Of a stretch of DNA of 64,000 nucleotides, positions 1 to 10,029 are shown piece by piece; the stretch's first letter is position 1, and each line of letters starts with the position of its first letter. The position numbers and the translations under genes are program-made. Source of the DNA: Phaeovibrio sulfidiphilus (lineage in GTDB: Bacteria > Pseudomonadota > Alphaproteobacteria > Rhodospirillales > Rhodospirillaceae). The notes under the pieces are model-generated. The model ran no database searches, was not told where the DNA came from, and saw only the letters and a list, made by a program, of their open reading frames with translations. Location: contig NZ_JACZHT010000001.1 of assembly GCF_014861485.1 (NCBI RefSeq), positions 496,001 to 560,000 on the forward strand, written 5' to 3'.

Positions 1-2118
<2,118 letters not shown>

Positions 2119-2286
2119 CCGTGTTCCTTTCGTTCCTTCCCCTCCGTCGCAGAAACACGGGTCACAGCGAACCCGGCGCCACGTCCGGAAGGCCTTTCCC
2201 TCTATAAATAGGAGCGATATCCGAGGGCGCCAAGCCCCCGTCTCCCTCTATCCCTGCAAGCCCGGAGCACCCGGCGCGTTTTCAGA

Positions 2287-2685
2287 CTATTCCTTTTCAA
2301 GCGTACATTGCAACGGATGCTGTGCACGGCGGGCCGAGGCCATGACCTGCCCCACCTTGGTCTCTGCAATTTCAAAGGTGTAGATGCCACACACGCCAAC
2401 GCCGCGGTTATGGACGTTCAGCATGATTTCCGTGGCTTCCTCATGGCTCTTGTCGAAGAAACGCTCGAGAACGTGGATGACGAACTCCATGGGCGTGTAG
2501 TCGTCGTTGAGCATCAGAACCCGATACATCGAGGGCTTCTTGACCTTGGTTCGGGTTTTCAGCGCAATACCGCTTTCCGGATCGTCACCGTCCGGAGTGT
2601 CGGGGGCGGCGGCGCGAACGCCCGCACCACAGGGGAAGCCCTTCGTGTGACCGCAGAAACGTGTGTGAACGAGATCGGCCAGCAT
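2287..2685 (-). CDS. clpS: ATP-dependent Clp protease adaptor ClpS
   Basis: ClpS is the small adaptor that binds proteins with bulky N-terminal residues and hands them to the ClpA N domain. The frame gives 132 residues. The C-terminal 100 match the ClpS fold: [19 protein letters not shown] holds the Asn-Asp-Asp of the N-degron pocket, and [19 protein letters not shown] the helix-turn that completes it. The first 30 or so residues are a variable extension. The frame is open upstream to 2814, but the ATG at 2685 (MLADLVHT) gives a sensible length and lies about 39 bp after the predicted transcription start. The next gene on the strand is clpA, 168 bp on. Confidence 0.93.
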   Translation of the reverse strand: MLADLVHTRFCGHTKGFPCGAGVRAAAPDTPDGDDPESGIALKTRTKVKKPSMYRVLMLNDDYTPMEFVIHVLERFFDKSHEEATEIMLNVHNRGVGVCGIYTFEIAETKVGQVMASARRAQHPLQCTLEKE

Positions 2686-2730
2686 GGACAACGGACCCTT
2701 TCGGTCTTCAGGAGCACGGGATGTCTCACC

Positions 2731-2760
2731 ATCATATTGGATCACCCCCCCCACAATCAA
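2731..2760 (-). promoter_or_regulatory. Predicted sigma-70 promoter of clpS
   Basis: Read on the minus strand, TTGATT (2760-2755) and TATGAT (2736-2731) are separated by 18 bases, matching 4/6 and 5/6 of the -35 and -10 consensus. Transcription would start near 2724, about 40 bases before the clpS ATG. This is pattern matching only. Confidence 0.5.
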
Positions 2761-2931
2761 CACACAGCGGGTTGCAGGGCACTTTTGTCTCCCGCCGGTT
2801 GGCGGGCCGGGCACCGGCTCCGGCTCACCCTGCGAGCGCGCCGCCCTCGCCGCGGAGCCGACCGCATGGGCACGACCGGCTCGGACAGGCCAACACGGCC
2901 CGCGACCGCGGCTTGAGCCGCCCGGGGGGCC

Positions 2932-3633
2932 TCAGGGGGCGGCTGTCGGAGCGAAAAGCCCGGCAAGGCGACCGGGCAGAGCCGGAGCCTGTGCCCGCTC
3001 CGGGCTCTCGGGCCACACCTGGAACACCGGGCGACCGTTCAGGCACCCGGACACCGTCCACCCCAACACGGGGCCAGACAGCGGGCCGGACAGCGAGGCA
3101 GAGAGCGACCCGGATTGCGGCCCCGTTGCGCGCCCACCCGGACCCGCCGCAGCCCGCGCCCGGTCCCCGGCCAGACTGCCGGTCAGGACCGCCAGATCCC
3201 GTGGCCCCAAAGGAACCGCGCGAACCGGCCCCGACCAGGGATCCAGGATCCGGGGGCCGCCTTGGCCCGCGCTGCGAGAGCGAACCGGGAGATCCCGGGC
3301 GGTGGCGTGGGCCTCCACCCCGGTTCCGGCTGCATGGGGATCGTCATGGACCTCATAAACTCTGGCGCGGTCCGGCGTGGCGCTGGTATAAAGGACGCCC
3401 CTCAGATGAGTGGGCACCCCCGGTCGGCATCCGGCGTGGAGATCCTCGCCCCGGAGCCAGGCGCTCCGGATCCCGGGGTCGGCCAGAGGATCGGGCAGCC
3501 CCGGCGCCGCAGCGCAGGCCGAAAGCCCCAGGGCAAGGGCGGCCGCCGCCCACAGGACCGGACCTTGCCGGAACAGGCCCGAACGGCCCGCAGGCACACG
3601 CACAGGCTCGCGGCGCATTGCGTTCAGACTCAT
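2932..3633 (-). CDS. Putative outer-membrane or periplasmic lipoprotein of unknown function
   Basis: This 233-residue product is not one I recognise. It starts with an Arg-rich n-region, a hydrophobic stretch (VLWAAAALALGLSAC) and a lipobox LSAC that places the lipidated Cys at residue 40, so it should be exported and acylated. The rest is rich in Gly, Pro, Arg and Ser, with a SLSGPLSGP-type low-complexity patch and no visible catalytic motif. A GTG at 3636 and an ATG at 3633 are adjacent; the ATG is preferred because GGAGG sits 7 bases upstream of it. A CtrA-type box overlaps the likely -35 of this gene, and the D,D-carboxypeptidase gene is divergent, which hints at a cell-envelope or cell-cycle role. 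That link is inference. Confidence 0.65.
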   Translation of the reverse strand: MSLNAMRREPVRVPAGRSGLFRQGPVLWAAAALALGLSACAAAPGLPDPLADPGIRSAWLRGEDLHAGCRPGVPTHLRGVLYTSATPDRARVYEVHDDPHAAGTGVEAHATARDLPVRSRSAGQGGPRILDPWSGPVRAVPLGPRDLAVLTGSLAGDRARAAAGPGGRATGPQSGSLSASLSGPLSGPVLGWTVSGCLNGRPVFQVWPESPERAQAPALPGRLAGLFAPTAAP

Positions 3634-3680
3634 CACGATCCCTCCCGAACCTCATATAAAACAACAAGAACAATGGCGAG

Positions 3681-3696
3681 TTAATTGAAGGTTAAC
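3681..3696. promoter_or_regulatory. CtrA-type binding box TTAA-N7-TTAAC
   Basis: TTAA at 3681-3684, seven bases, then TTAAC at 3692-3696 is an exact match to the CtrA full-site pattern. It is in the 232-bp divergent region between the lipoprotein gene and the carboxypeptidase gene. On the minus strand it overlaps a possible -35 (TTAACT), with TTTTAT 17 bases further on. Confidence 0.55.
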
Positions 3697-3865
3697 GATT
3701 TTCCGTGCATTGATGTCGATTTTTCATTGGACAGGTGAAACGGGAAACCCTACCCTTTGCAAATGGGACGCAAGTAATGCGTGCCGTCGCGCGCCCTGTC
3801 GGGCGGACGGCCCTGCGGCCCCTTTTCGTTGCTTCCTCTCCTCGTGACGCCCGGGACACCTCAAG

Positions 3866-5416
3866 ATGACGCTCTTTTCGCCCTCAACCGAGACCCTGAA
3901 GCGCCTTCGCGGGCCGTTCGCAGGCGTGCGCGCGTTTGTCCGGGGACGTCTCTTTCTTCTGACGCTGGCCGTTGCGGTGGGCCTTGCGGCCGGAGCGGGC
4001 CTCACGCCCCGCCACGCCCACGCCAACCCCAATTATGCCGCGATTGTTGTCGATGCCAACACCGGACAGGTGATTCACGCCCGCAACGCGGATGCGCAGC
4101 GCTACCCGGCGTCCCTCACCAAGATGATGACCCTCTATCTGCTGTTCGAGGCGATGGAGAACGGGCGCTACTCGACGTCGTCCAAGCTGTCGGTGTCCCA
4201 GAGAGCGGCGGGCCAGGCCCCCTCCAAGCTGGGACTTCGCCCCGGCTCGACCATCACGGTGGAGACCGCCATCAAGGCCCTGGTGGCCAAGTCCGCGAAC
4301 GACGTGGCCGTCGTGGTGGCCGAGAACATCGCGGGCAGCGAAAGCGCGTTCGCCCAGCAGATGACCGCGAAAGCCCGGGCGCTGGGCATGCGCAACACGA
4401 CCTTCCGCAACGCCTCCGGCCTGCCGAACACGGGCCAGGTCACGACCGCCCGGGACATGCTGATTCTGGGCCTTGCCCTCCAGAAGCACTTTCCGAACCA
4501 CTATCCGTATTTCTCGACCATGTCGTTTCGCTACGGCAACGCGACCCTGACCACCCACAACCACGTGCTGCGCCGCTACCGCGGGGCCGACGGACTGAAG
4601 ACCGGCTACATCCGGGCCTCGGGCTTCAACGTTGTGTCCTCGGCGCGCCGGGACAACGCCCGGGTGATCGCCGTGGTGATGGGCGGACAGACCGCGGCCG
4701 CCCGTGACGCGCACATGATGGAGCTCCTGGACCGGGGGTTTGCGGAAATCCAGAAACGGGGCCGGGGCACCGCCGTGGCCGATGCCTCGGGACAGCGGGT
4801 TGTCGTGGGCGGAGCCGCACCGCGCTCGGCCCAGGGACGCTCGACCGCCATGGCCTCCCCGCCCCTTCCTGCGCCGCGCAAGCCGGGCAGCGGCCCCGCC
4901 TCCGTGCAGGTGGCCATGGCCGGTGGCGTACCGGGCGCGGCCCTCGCCGCAGCCGCGGGCGGGTCGCCCCGTCCTCCCGCCGACATGCCGGACGCAAAGC
5001 TTGCCCGTGAGGCCGCCGAGGCGGACGAGGCCCAGGCGAGCCTGACGGCCCTGTCGACCACCTCCGCATCCGGCCTCGCCCACGAGGCCGTGGCCCGGGT
5101 TCCCGTTGTGCCGGTCGAGCCCGCCGACGCCGTGCCCGGCGGATCCTGGGGCATTCAGGTTGGGGCGTTCGCCCAGCACGACCGGGCCCAGACGTTTGTG
5201 CGCGATGCCCATTCGGTCCTGGGTGGCCTGTTCGAGCCGGACAGCCTGGCCCCCTTCGTCGTTCCCGCCTCGGTGGACCATGGCATGGTGTACCGCGCCC
5301 GGGTCTTCGGTCTGCCCAGCGAGGGCGAGGCCCGGCGCGCCTGCGCGGCCCTGATCCAGGCCAACTGGTCCTGCCTCCTGGTGACCCCGGCGGGGGACAA
5401 CATGCTCGCCCACTGA
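3866..5416 (+). CDS. dacA: D-alanyl-D-alanine carboxypeptidase (penicillin-binding protein 5/6 family) with C-terminal SPOR domain
   Basis: This serine D,D-carboxypeptidase trims the terminal D-Ala of peptidoglycan pentapeptides in the periplasm. An export signal with a hydrophobic core (about residues 29-47) ends at AHAN. The S11 catalytic triad of motifs is intact: SLTK with nucleophile Ser83 and Lys86, SAN at 143-145, and KTG at 245-247. A long Ala/Pro-rich linker (about 310-410) follows, then a SPOR-type domain beginning GSWGIQVGAFAQHDRA that should bind denuded glycan at the division site. At 516 residues it is longer than plain PBP5 because of linker and SPOR domain, an arrangement common in alphaproteobacteria. 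A strong terminator lies about 25 bp after the stop, so the unit looks monocistronic. Confidence 0.93.
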   Translation: MTLFSPSTETLKRLRGPFAGVRAFVRGRLFLLTLAVAVGLAAGAGLTPRHAHANPNYAAIVVDANTGQVIHARNADAQRYPASLTKMMTLYLLFEAMENGRYSTSSKLSVSQRAAGQAPSKLGLRPGSTITVETAIKALVAKSANDVAVVVAENIAGSESAFAQQMTAKARALGMRNTTFRNASGLPNTGQVTTARDMLILGLALQKHFPNHYPYFSTMSFRYGNATLTTHNHVLRRYRGADGLKTGYIRASGFNVVSSARRDNARVIAVVMGGQTAAARDAHMMELLDRGFAEIQKRGRGTAVADASGQRVVVGGAAPRSAQGRSTAMASPPLPAPRKPGSGPASVQVAMAGGVPGAALAAAAGGSPRPPADMPDAKLAREAAEADEAQASLTALSTTSASGLAHEAVARVPVVPVEPADAVPGGSWGIQVGAFAQHDRAQTFVRDAHSVLGGLFEPDSLAPFVVPASVDHGMVYRARVFGLPSEGEARRACAALIQANWSCLLVTPAGDNMLAH

Positions 5417-5440
5417 CGCGACATCCCCTTAGAACACACG

Positions 5441-5474
5441 AAAGGGCCTGCCCTCCCCGGGGCGGGCCCTTTTT
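5441..5474 (+). terminator. Rho-independent terminator after the carboxypeptidase gene
   Basis: AAAGGGCCTGCCC, a short loop and GGGCGGGCCC form a GC-rich stem followed directly by a run of five T, about 25 bp after the stop codon. Confidence 0.88.
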
Positions 5475-5654
5475 CTGTGGGGACCACGGGACCGTAGCCG
5501 GGGTGATCCGCCGCATGTCGGTGGACGGCAGCCGGGCGCCCCACCACCTGAGCCACCCAGCACCAATTGCCGCCCCCGTGCGCCATCCCACTCCCGCCAC
5601 CCCGCCCCCCGTACGCCACCCCACCCCGCCTCCCCGCTTTCCTGGAAGGGGCAC

Positions 5655-5687
5655 AAAAAAAAGCGGACCCGGAATGCGGGCCCGCCT
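5655..5687 (-). terminator. Rho-independent terminator after serB
   Basis: On the minus strand GCGGGCCCG-CATTC-CGGGTCCGC is followed by eight T, about 35 bases beyond the serB stop. It faces the terminator at 5441-5474, and between them (5475-5654) I see only low-complexity sequence. Confidence 0.88.
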
Positions 5688-5719
5688 CAGACAGCGTTCA
5701 GGAACGGCGACAACCGGGA

Positions 5720-6643
5720 TCACGCCTCTCCGGCGTCGACCCACTCGCTGCGGGGAATCCCCTGGAGATACAGCAGGGACCGGAGATCGCCGTGGGTCAC
5801 AATGGCCCGCGCCTCGCGCGCCACCGAGGGCTTCGCGTGGAAGGCCACGCCCAGTCCGGCGGCCTTGATCATGGGAAGGTCATTGGCGCCGTCACCGATG
5901 GAGGCACAGGCGTCCAGGGGAAGGCCCAGACCGGCGGCCTCGTCCTTCAGGGTGGACAGCTTCACCGAGCGGTCCACGATCGCGCCCTTGACCTGGCCGG
6001 TCAGCACACCGTTCTCGATTTCAAGATCGTTGGCCACGTGGCCTGCGAAACCGCATTCCTCGGCGACGCGGGCCGTAAAGAAGCGGAACCCGCCGGAGAC
6101 CAGCAGGCAGCGCACCCCAAGGGCGGACAGCGTGCGAATGGCGGTGCGGGCACCGGGCGTGTACTCCACTCCCTTCCAGGTCTCTTCCAGAGACGTTTCC
6201 GGAAGGCCCTTGAGCATGGCCACCCGCTCGCGCAGGGCACCCTCGAAGTCCAGCTCGCCGTTCATGGCGAGCTCGGTGATCCGGGCGACCTTGTCCTTCA
6301 GGCCGGCGTGGTCCGCCAGCTCGTCGAGGGTCTCGCCGGTCAGAATGGTGGAGTCCATGTCCGCCACAAGCAGGCGCTTGCGACGCCCGTCCGCGGGCTG
6401 GGCCACCACGTCAAAGGGGGCATCCCCAAGCGCCATCCGGGCGGCCGCCTGGGCCTGCTCGAAGGACAGTCCATCCACCGGAATTTCCGCGGCCACGCGC
6501 TCGTCCAGCCACACCGGAGCGGCGGTCTCGCCTCCGAGTGCTTCCAGCGCATCGCGAATAAGGGACAGGTGGGAGGGGGCAAGCTCCTGAGCGTTCCAGG
6601 CGGTAAAGACGCTGACAGCGGCTCGGGAAGAGGGGGCTTGCAT
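5720..6643 (-). CDS. serB: Phosphoserine phosphatase SerB
   Basis: SerB performs the last step of L-serine synthesis, hydrolysing 3-phosphoserine. It is a cytoplasmic HAD-superfamily enzyme. The 307 residues hold a variable N-terminal half and a C-terminal HAD domain. Motif I is DMDSTIL (nucleophile Asp95, acid Asp97), motif II is LLVSGGF, the motif III Lys lies in the DRSVKL region and motif IV is GDGANDLPM with the Mg-binding Asp residues. The length agrees with alphaproteobacterial SerB. The gene stands alone between tRNA-Gly and its own terminator. No regulatory site is evident. Confidence 0.95.
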   Translation of the reverse strand: MQAPSSRAAVSVFTAWNAQELAPSHLSLIRDALEALGGETAAPVWLDERVAAEIPVDGLSFEQAQAAARMALGDAPFDVVAQPADGRRKRLLVADMDSTILTGETLDELADHAGLKDKVARITELAMNGELDFEGALRERVAMLKGLPETSLEETWKGVEYTPGARTAIRTLSALGVRCLLVSGGFRFFTARVAEECGFAGHVANDLEIENGVLTGQVKGAIVDRSVKLSTLKDEAAGLGLPLDACASIGDGANDLPMIKAAGLGVAFHAKPSVAREARAIVTHGDLRSLLYLQGIPRSEWVDAGEA

Positions 6644-6664
6644 ACACTAGGCTCCCGAAAAGAG

Positions 6665-6738
6665 TGGAGCGGGTGATGGGAATCGAACCCACGTATTCAG
6701 CTTGGGAAGCTGATGTTCTACCATTGAACTACACCCGC
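6665..6738 (-). tRNA. tRNA-Gly, anticodon CCC
   Basis: On the minus strand the sequence folds as a cloverleaf. The acceptor GCGGGTG pairs with CACCCGC, the anticodon arm TCAGC-TTCCCAA-GCTGA places CCC in the middle of the loop, and the T arm contains GGTTCGATTCC. The 3' CCA is encoded. Confidence 0.95.
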
Positions 6739-6886
6739 TTCGTCCGATGTTTCCGAACCCGGAAAAAGCTTGCGGACTTCTCAAGACACCCCGGGGCAAG
6801 CCCGGGACAATCTCTGGGTAGAAAACGAGGGGGAAACGAAACCCGAAGGACACGTTTCCGCACATCGTCGGCAAACCGCCGCCGGA

Positions 6887-7012
6887 TCAGCCCTGACGGG
6901 TTTTCAGGCGGGGGTTCTTCTTGTTGATCACGAGAACGCGGCCCTTCCGGCGCACGACCCGGCAATTCTTGTCGCGCACCTTGGCGGACTTCAGAGAATT
7001 GCGAACACGCAT
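6887..7012 (-). CDS. rpmJ: 50S ribosomal protein L36 (bL36), zinc-independent form
   Basis: bL36 is the smallest large-subunit ribosomal protein, sitting near helices 91-97 of 23S rRNA. The 41-residue product starts [18 protein letters not shown] and ends [11 protein letters not shown], the standard alphaproteobacterial form. Only one Cys is present, so the four-ligand zinc ribbon of the short C+ paralogue is absent. The start at 7012 is fixed by homology and length; the frame is open further upstream, but that part is low-complexity. A terminator-like hairpin ends about 27 bases upstream of the start. Confidence 0.95.
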   Translation of the reverse strand: MRVRNSLKSAKVRDKNCRVVRRKGRVLVINKKNPRLKTRQG

Positions 7013-7039
7013 TGTTCCATCCTCATAGCTGGCGTTCAG

Positions 7040-7067
7040 AAAAAATTGCCGGAAACAGTTCCGGCAA
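7040..7067 (-). terminator. Terminator-like hairpin in the rpmJ leader
   Basis: On the minus strand TTGCCGGAA and TTCCGGCAA form a nine-base-pair stem followed by a run of six T. It lies immediately upstream of rpmJ. No gene is visible upstream on that strand for 600 bp, so it is either the terminator of an unseen short transcript or an attenuator of rpmJ. Confidence 0.6.
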
Positions 7068-7650
7068 AACAAGGACTGGACCATAAGAGGCAGGCTCGTT
7101 CTTGTCAAAGGGTTTTCCCCAGAAAATCCCGACAAAAGGCCCCGGTTCCCTCATCCGCCGGTCACGTCCACAGGAGAACACACCCCGACGCCCGCGCAAA
7201 GGGGAAAACGGTTCGCCCGGGGACCGGGGCAGCACCGAAACGGCGACGAAAGCGCGGGGCGGCGCCGGTGCGAAGGCCCGTTCAGGGGCCGATCGGGCGC
7301 CTTCCCGAGGTGTGAAGGGGCGATACGGACGATGGGCCCCGGGGGCAGCGGTCCCGGTTCCCCCGAATCGGATGCCCCCCGACGGGCCCGATGGGGCGGG
7401 CGGCTCCCGCCACAGACCGGACCTGTACCACACGGGTCGCCCGCCGGGACGGGAGACGCTGGGGCCTCCGGTCACCCCGGCGGTTCCCTGGATCACAGCG
7501 GAAAGGACCGGGTATCCGCAGCCGTTCGCCAGCCCCATCCGCGCGCCCGCGGGATATCCGCAGGGACGCCGGGAGCCGGGAGCCGGGAGCCGGGAGCCGG
7601 GAGCCGGGAGCCGGGGGCCGTCTATCGCTCGGCCCGTGACACCCGGCCAT
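7068..7650. other. Non-coding stretch between rpmJ and the atp operon terminator
   Basis: About 580 bp without a convincing gene. Open frames on both strands give Arg/Pro/Gly-rich nonsense with no domain. It holds a seven-copy heptanucleotide repeat (7571-7619). Confidence 0.6.
7571..7619. repeat. Heptanucleotide tandem repeat GGGAGCC
   Basis: Six perfect head-to-tail copies of GGGAGCC (7571-7612) plus one copy with a single change (GGGGGCC) in non-coding DNA. Confidence 0.95.
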
Positions 7651-7677
7651 AAAAAAAGAGCCCCGCGGGCTCTTTTT
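7651..7677 (-). terminator. Terminator of the Fo ATP synthase operon (bidirectional)
   Basis: AAAAAGAGCCC-CGC-GGGCTCTTTTT is nearly symmetric and has A/T runs on both sides, so it can work in both directions. It lies about 38 bp beyond the atpF stop on the minus strand. Confidence 0.9.
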
Positions 7678-7714
7678 CTCGTTTCTCTGGTCAGGCCCCG
7701 GAAGGGCCGGGGCG

Positions 7715-8245
7715 TCAGTTCAGGCGCCCCTGGACCTGGCGGATCGAGTCCTCCACAAGCCGGTCCCGGTCCGCCTGGGACAGGGTCTCGCTCAGCACCT
7801 TGCGGCTGGCGACAACGGCCAGATCCGCAGCGGCGGAGCGCACCTCGGCAATGGCCTGGGCCTCGGCCTGGGCGATACGCTCGGCAGCCTGGCGCTCGCG
7901 GCGCTGGATGGAGGCCTCAAGGTTCGCCTCGGCCGTCTTGCGCATCAGCTCGGCTTCCTGACGGGCGTGCTCGACGATCTCTTCCGCCTCTTTCATGGCG
8001 TCACGCTGGCGACGCTGGTAGTCGGCGAGAACCGCCTGGGCATCCTCCCGGAGCTTGCGGGCATCGTCCAGACGGGCGCGGATCTCGGCAGCGCGGGCGT
8101 CAAGCATGCCCACAATGGCCCGACGGGCCTTCCAGTAGACAAACCCGACGACGACGACAAAAGCGGCCGCGACCCAGAACTCGGGCGTCGCATAGACCGG
8201 AGCGGCAACGGCTCCCTGGGCGGCATGCGCAACGGAAATCATCAT
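7715..8245 (-). CDS. atpF: ATP synthase Fo subunit b
   Basis: Subunit b is one of the two peripheral-stalk chains that hold F1 against the rotor torque in the cytoplasmic membrane. The 176 residues show a short N-terminal segment, one membrane helix (FWVAAAFVVVVGFVYW, about 23-38), then a long charged helix (MLDARAAEIRARLDDARKLREDAQ and on) typical of the stalk. The start ATG overlaps the atpX stop (TGATG, one shared base), so translation is coupled. As usual in alphaproteobacteria the F1 genes are not in this operon. Confidence 0.95.
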   Translation of the reverse strand: MMISVAHAAQGAVAAPVYATPEFWVAAAFVVVVGFVYWKARRAIVGMLDARAAEIRARLDDARKLREDAQAVLADYQRRQRDAMKEAEEIVEHARQEAELMRKTAEANLEASIQRRERQAAERIAQAEAQAIAEVRSAAADLAVVASRKVLSETLSQADRDRLVEDSIRQVQGRLN

Positions 8246-8739
8246 CAGTTTTCCTTTATGGCGTCTTCAACGGCCTTCTCGAGCCGGGCCTGGGGAACGG
8301 ACGTCAGACCGGCGAGGCGCGAGACGATCCCCGTCGCGACGTCGGCCGCCACCGAGCGGATGTTCGAGAGGGCCTGCTCGCGCAGCGTGTTGATCCGGGC
8401 CTCACCCTCGCGGATCTGATTCGCAAGACGGCTGTTGACCTCGGAGGTGCGGCGCTCGGCCTCCTGCGCGGACTTCTCGGACACCGACCGGATCGAAGCC
8501 TGGGCGGCAGTGCGGGCCTCCACCAGAGCGGCTTCGTAGACCGCGATGGCCGATTCCGTCTGGGCCTGCAAACGCTCGGCCTGCTCCAGATCGTCGTCGA
8601 TCATCTTCTGGCGCTTCTCCATGATGTCCGCAAGACGCGGAATGGCAAAGCGGGAGACGACCACAAACAGGACGACAAGGCAGACCAGCAGCCAGAAAAG
8701 CTGGGACGGAAAAGAGGCGATATCTTCAAATTGAGGCAT
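8245..8739 (-). CDS. atpX: ATP synthase Fo subunit b'
   Basis: Phototrophic and other alphaproteobacteria use a b/b' heterodimer as peripheral stalk; this is the b' chain (also called atpG or atpF2). Of 164 residues, the N-terminus (MPQFEDIASFPSQLFW) leads into a membrane helix (LLVCLVVLFVVVS), followed by the conserved PRLADIMEKRQKMI and a long amphipathic helix. It overlaps atpF by one base and is separated from atpE by an unusually long, structured 245-bp spacer. Confidence 0.94.
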   Translation of the reverse strand: MPQFEDIASFPSQLFWLLVCLVVLFVVVSRFAIPRLADIMEKRQKMIDDDLEQAERLQAQTESAIAVYEAALVEARTAAQASIRSVSEKSAQEAERRTSEVNSRLANQIREGEARINTLREQALSNIRSVAADVATGIVSRLAGLTSVPQARLEKAVEDAIKEN

Positions 8740-8816
8740 CGGTACGGAACTCCCGGGCGCTCACGCGGTGTACGCGGCACTCTGGCCGTCGCCCGATAGG
8801 GAAAGGGAACGCGCGA

Positions 8817-8951
8817 CCGGAAACGGCTTTCCGGGCCTCGCCCGGAAAACGCGTGACATCCGCCCACAGGGCGGACGCGTTCGGGCTTCGAGGCGCGGAG
8901 GCTCTTCCTCTGGCCGGAAACCACGCTCCCCGGGGGGAGCAGCTTCCGGCC
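8817..8951 (-). other. Three hairpins in the atpE-atpX spacer
   Basis: Within the 245-bp gap three inverted repeats follow each other: CCGGAAA/TTTCCGG (8817-8834), TCCGCCC-ACA-GGGCGGA with a further outer stem (about 8848-8881), and a two-tier hairpin GGCCGGAA...GCTCCCC/GGGGAGC...TTCCGGCC (8912-8951). None has a T run. A spacer hairpin after atpE can protect that message and raise its output; this is inference. Confidence 0.65.
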
Positions 8952-8984
8952 GAAAGGAAAGACTCTGCGATGAAGCGTTCCAGC

Positions 8985-9209
8985 TTATCCGAAAAGGACG
9001 ATCAGGGCGACAACCAGAGCAAACAGGGCGATAGCTTCCGTCACCGCAAAGCCGATCCAGCCGTAAAGCTCGACCGAGGACTTCGCAGCCGGGTTGCGGC
9101 CGACCGTGGCAATCAGGCTGGCCCAGATGTTGCCGACACCGATACCGGCGCCGATCATTCCGATAGCGGCCAGGCCGGCACCGATAGCTTTCAAATCCAT
9201 GGCTTCCAT
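8985..9209 (-). CDS. atpE: ATP synthase Fo subunit c
   Basis: Subunit c forms the proton-driven rotor ring. The 74-residue hairpin has helix 1 with the glycine pattern GAGLAAIGMIGAGIGVG (residues 10-26), the polar loop RNPAAK (38-43) and helix 2 with the proton-carrying Glu58 in AVTEAIALF. The usual length is 73-80. AAGGGAAG is about 6 bases before the first ATG (MEAM), which is therefore preferred over Met4. The ring needs many copies per complex, which fits the downstream hairpins. Confidence 0.97.
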   Translation of the reverse strand: MEAMDLKAIGAGLAAIGMIGAGIGVGNIWASLIATVGRNPAAKSSVELYGWIGFAVTEAIALFALVVALIVLFG

Positions 9210-9270
9210 AAGACTTCCCTTTCAACGTTGGTAAAGGCAGGTTTTCAACGGGCGTGCACTCCGCGAGGGG

Positions 9271-10029
9271 CTAGTGCATGTTGATCGCGTCGTTGAGGTA
9301 GATGCAGGTCAGAATGGTGAACACGTAGGCCTGCAAGGCGGCGATAAAGAACTCCAGGACCGTGATGCCAGCGACCATCGAGAACGCGGCAAACGCGCCC
9401 AGATAGCCCAGGCCCCACGACGCGGCTCCGAGCGCCCCGAGGGACACCACGAACCCGGCCAGAACCTTCAGCATGATGTGACCGACCGTCATGTTGGCAA
9501 ACAGTCGCACCGCAAGGCTGAACGGACGGGAGAGGTAGGAGATCAGCTCGATCGGAATCAGGATGGGAGCCGTCGCGATGGGGGCGCCCTTGGGGAAGAA
9601 CATCCGCAGGTACCCGGCACCGTGGCGGGCAAAACCGATCACCGTCACAACGGCGAACACGGTCAGGGCCAGCGCTCCGGTCACCACGATGTGGCTCGTG
9701 TAGGTGAACGAGTAGGGCACCATCCCGATGAAGTTGCCCAGGAACACGAAAACGAACAGCGTGAAGACGTAGGGGAAGTAGCGCATCCCCTCCTTGCCCA
9801 CGTTGTCACGGATCATGTTGGCAATGAACTCGTACAGGATCTCGGCGCAGCTCTGGAGCCGACCGGGCACAACCGTGCGCCGCGCGGTGGCGATCCAGAA
9901 GAACAGCAGGGCGACGAAGACGCCGATCACCATCATAAGGGCGGAGTTGGTCAGCGAAATATCGATATTTTCGCTCAACTTCAGGGGTACAAGTTCCTGA
10001 ATTCTGAATTGCTCAACCGGACTGGCCAC
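9271..10029 (-). CDS. atpB: ATP synthase Fo subunit a
   Basis: Subunit a carries the two proton half-channels next to the c ring. The 252 residues contain five to six hydrophobic helices; SLAVRLFANMTVGH holds the essential Arg, and the C-terminal helix has the usual LEFFIAALQAYVFTIL. The GTG at 10029 (reading MASPVEQF) is chosen because it matches the family N-terminus; it lies inside the end of atpI, an overlap of 17 bp. A longer in-frame start at 10083 would add a low-complexity basic stretch lying wholly within atpI and is less likely. Confidence 0.95.
   Translation of the reverse strand: MASPVEQFRIQELVPLKLSENIDISLTNSALMMVIGVFVALLFFWIATARRTVVPGRLQSCAEILYEFIANMIRDNVGKEGMRYFPYVFTLFVFVFLGNFIGMVPYSFTYTSHIVVTGALALTVFAVVTVIGFARHGAGYLRMFFPKGAPIATAPILIPIELISYLSRPFSLAVRLFANMTVGHIMLKVLAGFVVSLGALGAASWGLGYLGAFAAFSMVAGITVLEFFIAALQAYVFTILTCIYLNDAINMH

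Noticed and set aside
6785-6810. Palindrome CCCGGG-CTTG-CCCCGGG near tRNA-Gly as a terminator
   Set aside because: It has no T run; it may be a REP-like element, but one copy is not enough to claim it.
7102-8799. 565-codon plus-strand frame across the atp genes
   Set aside because: It runs antisense through atpF and atpX and is Arg/Gly/Pro-rich without any known motif.
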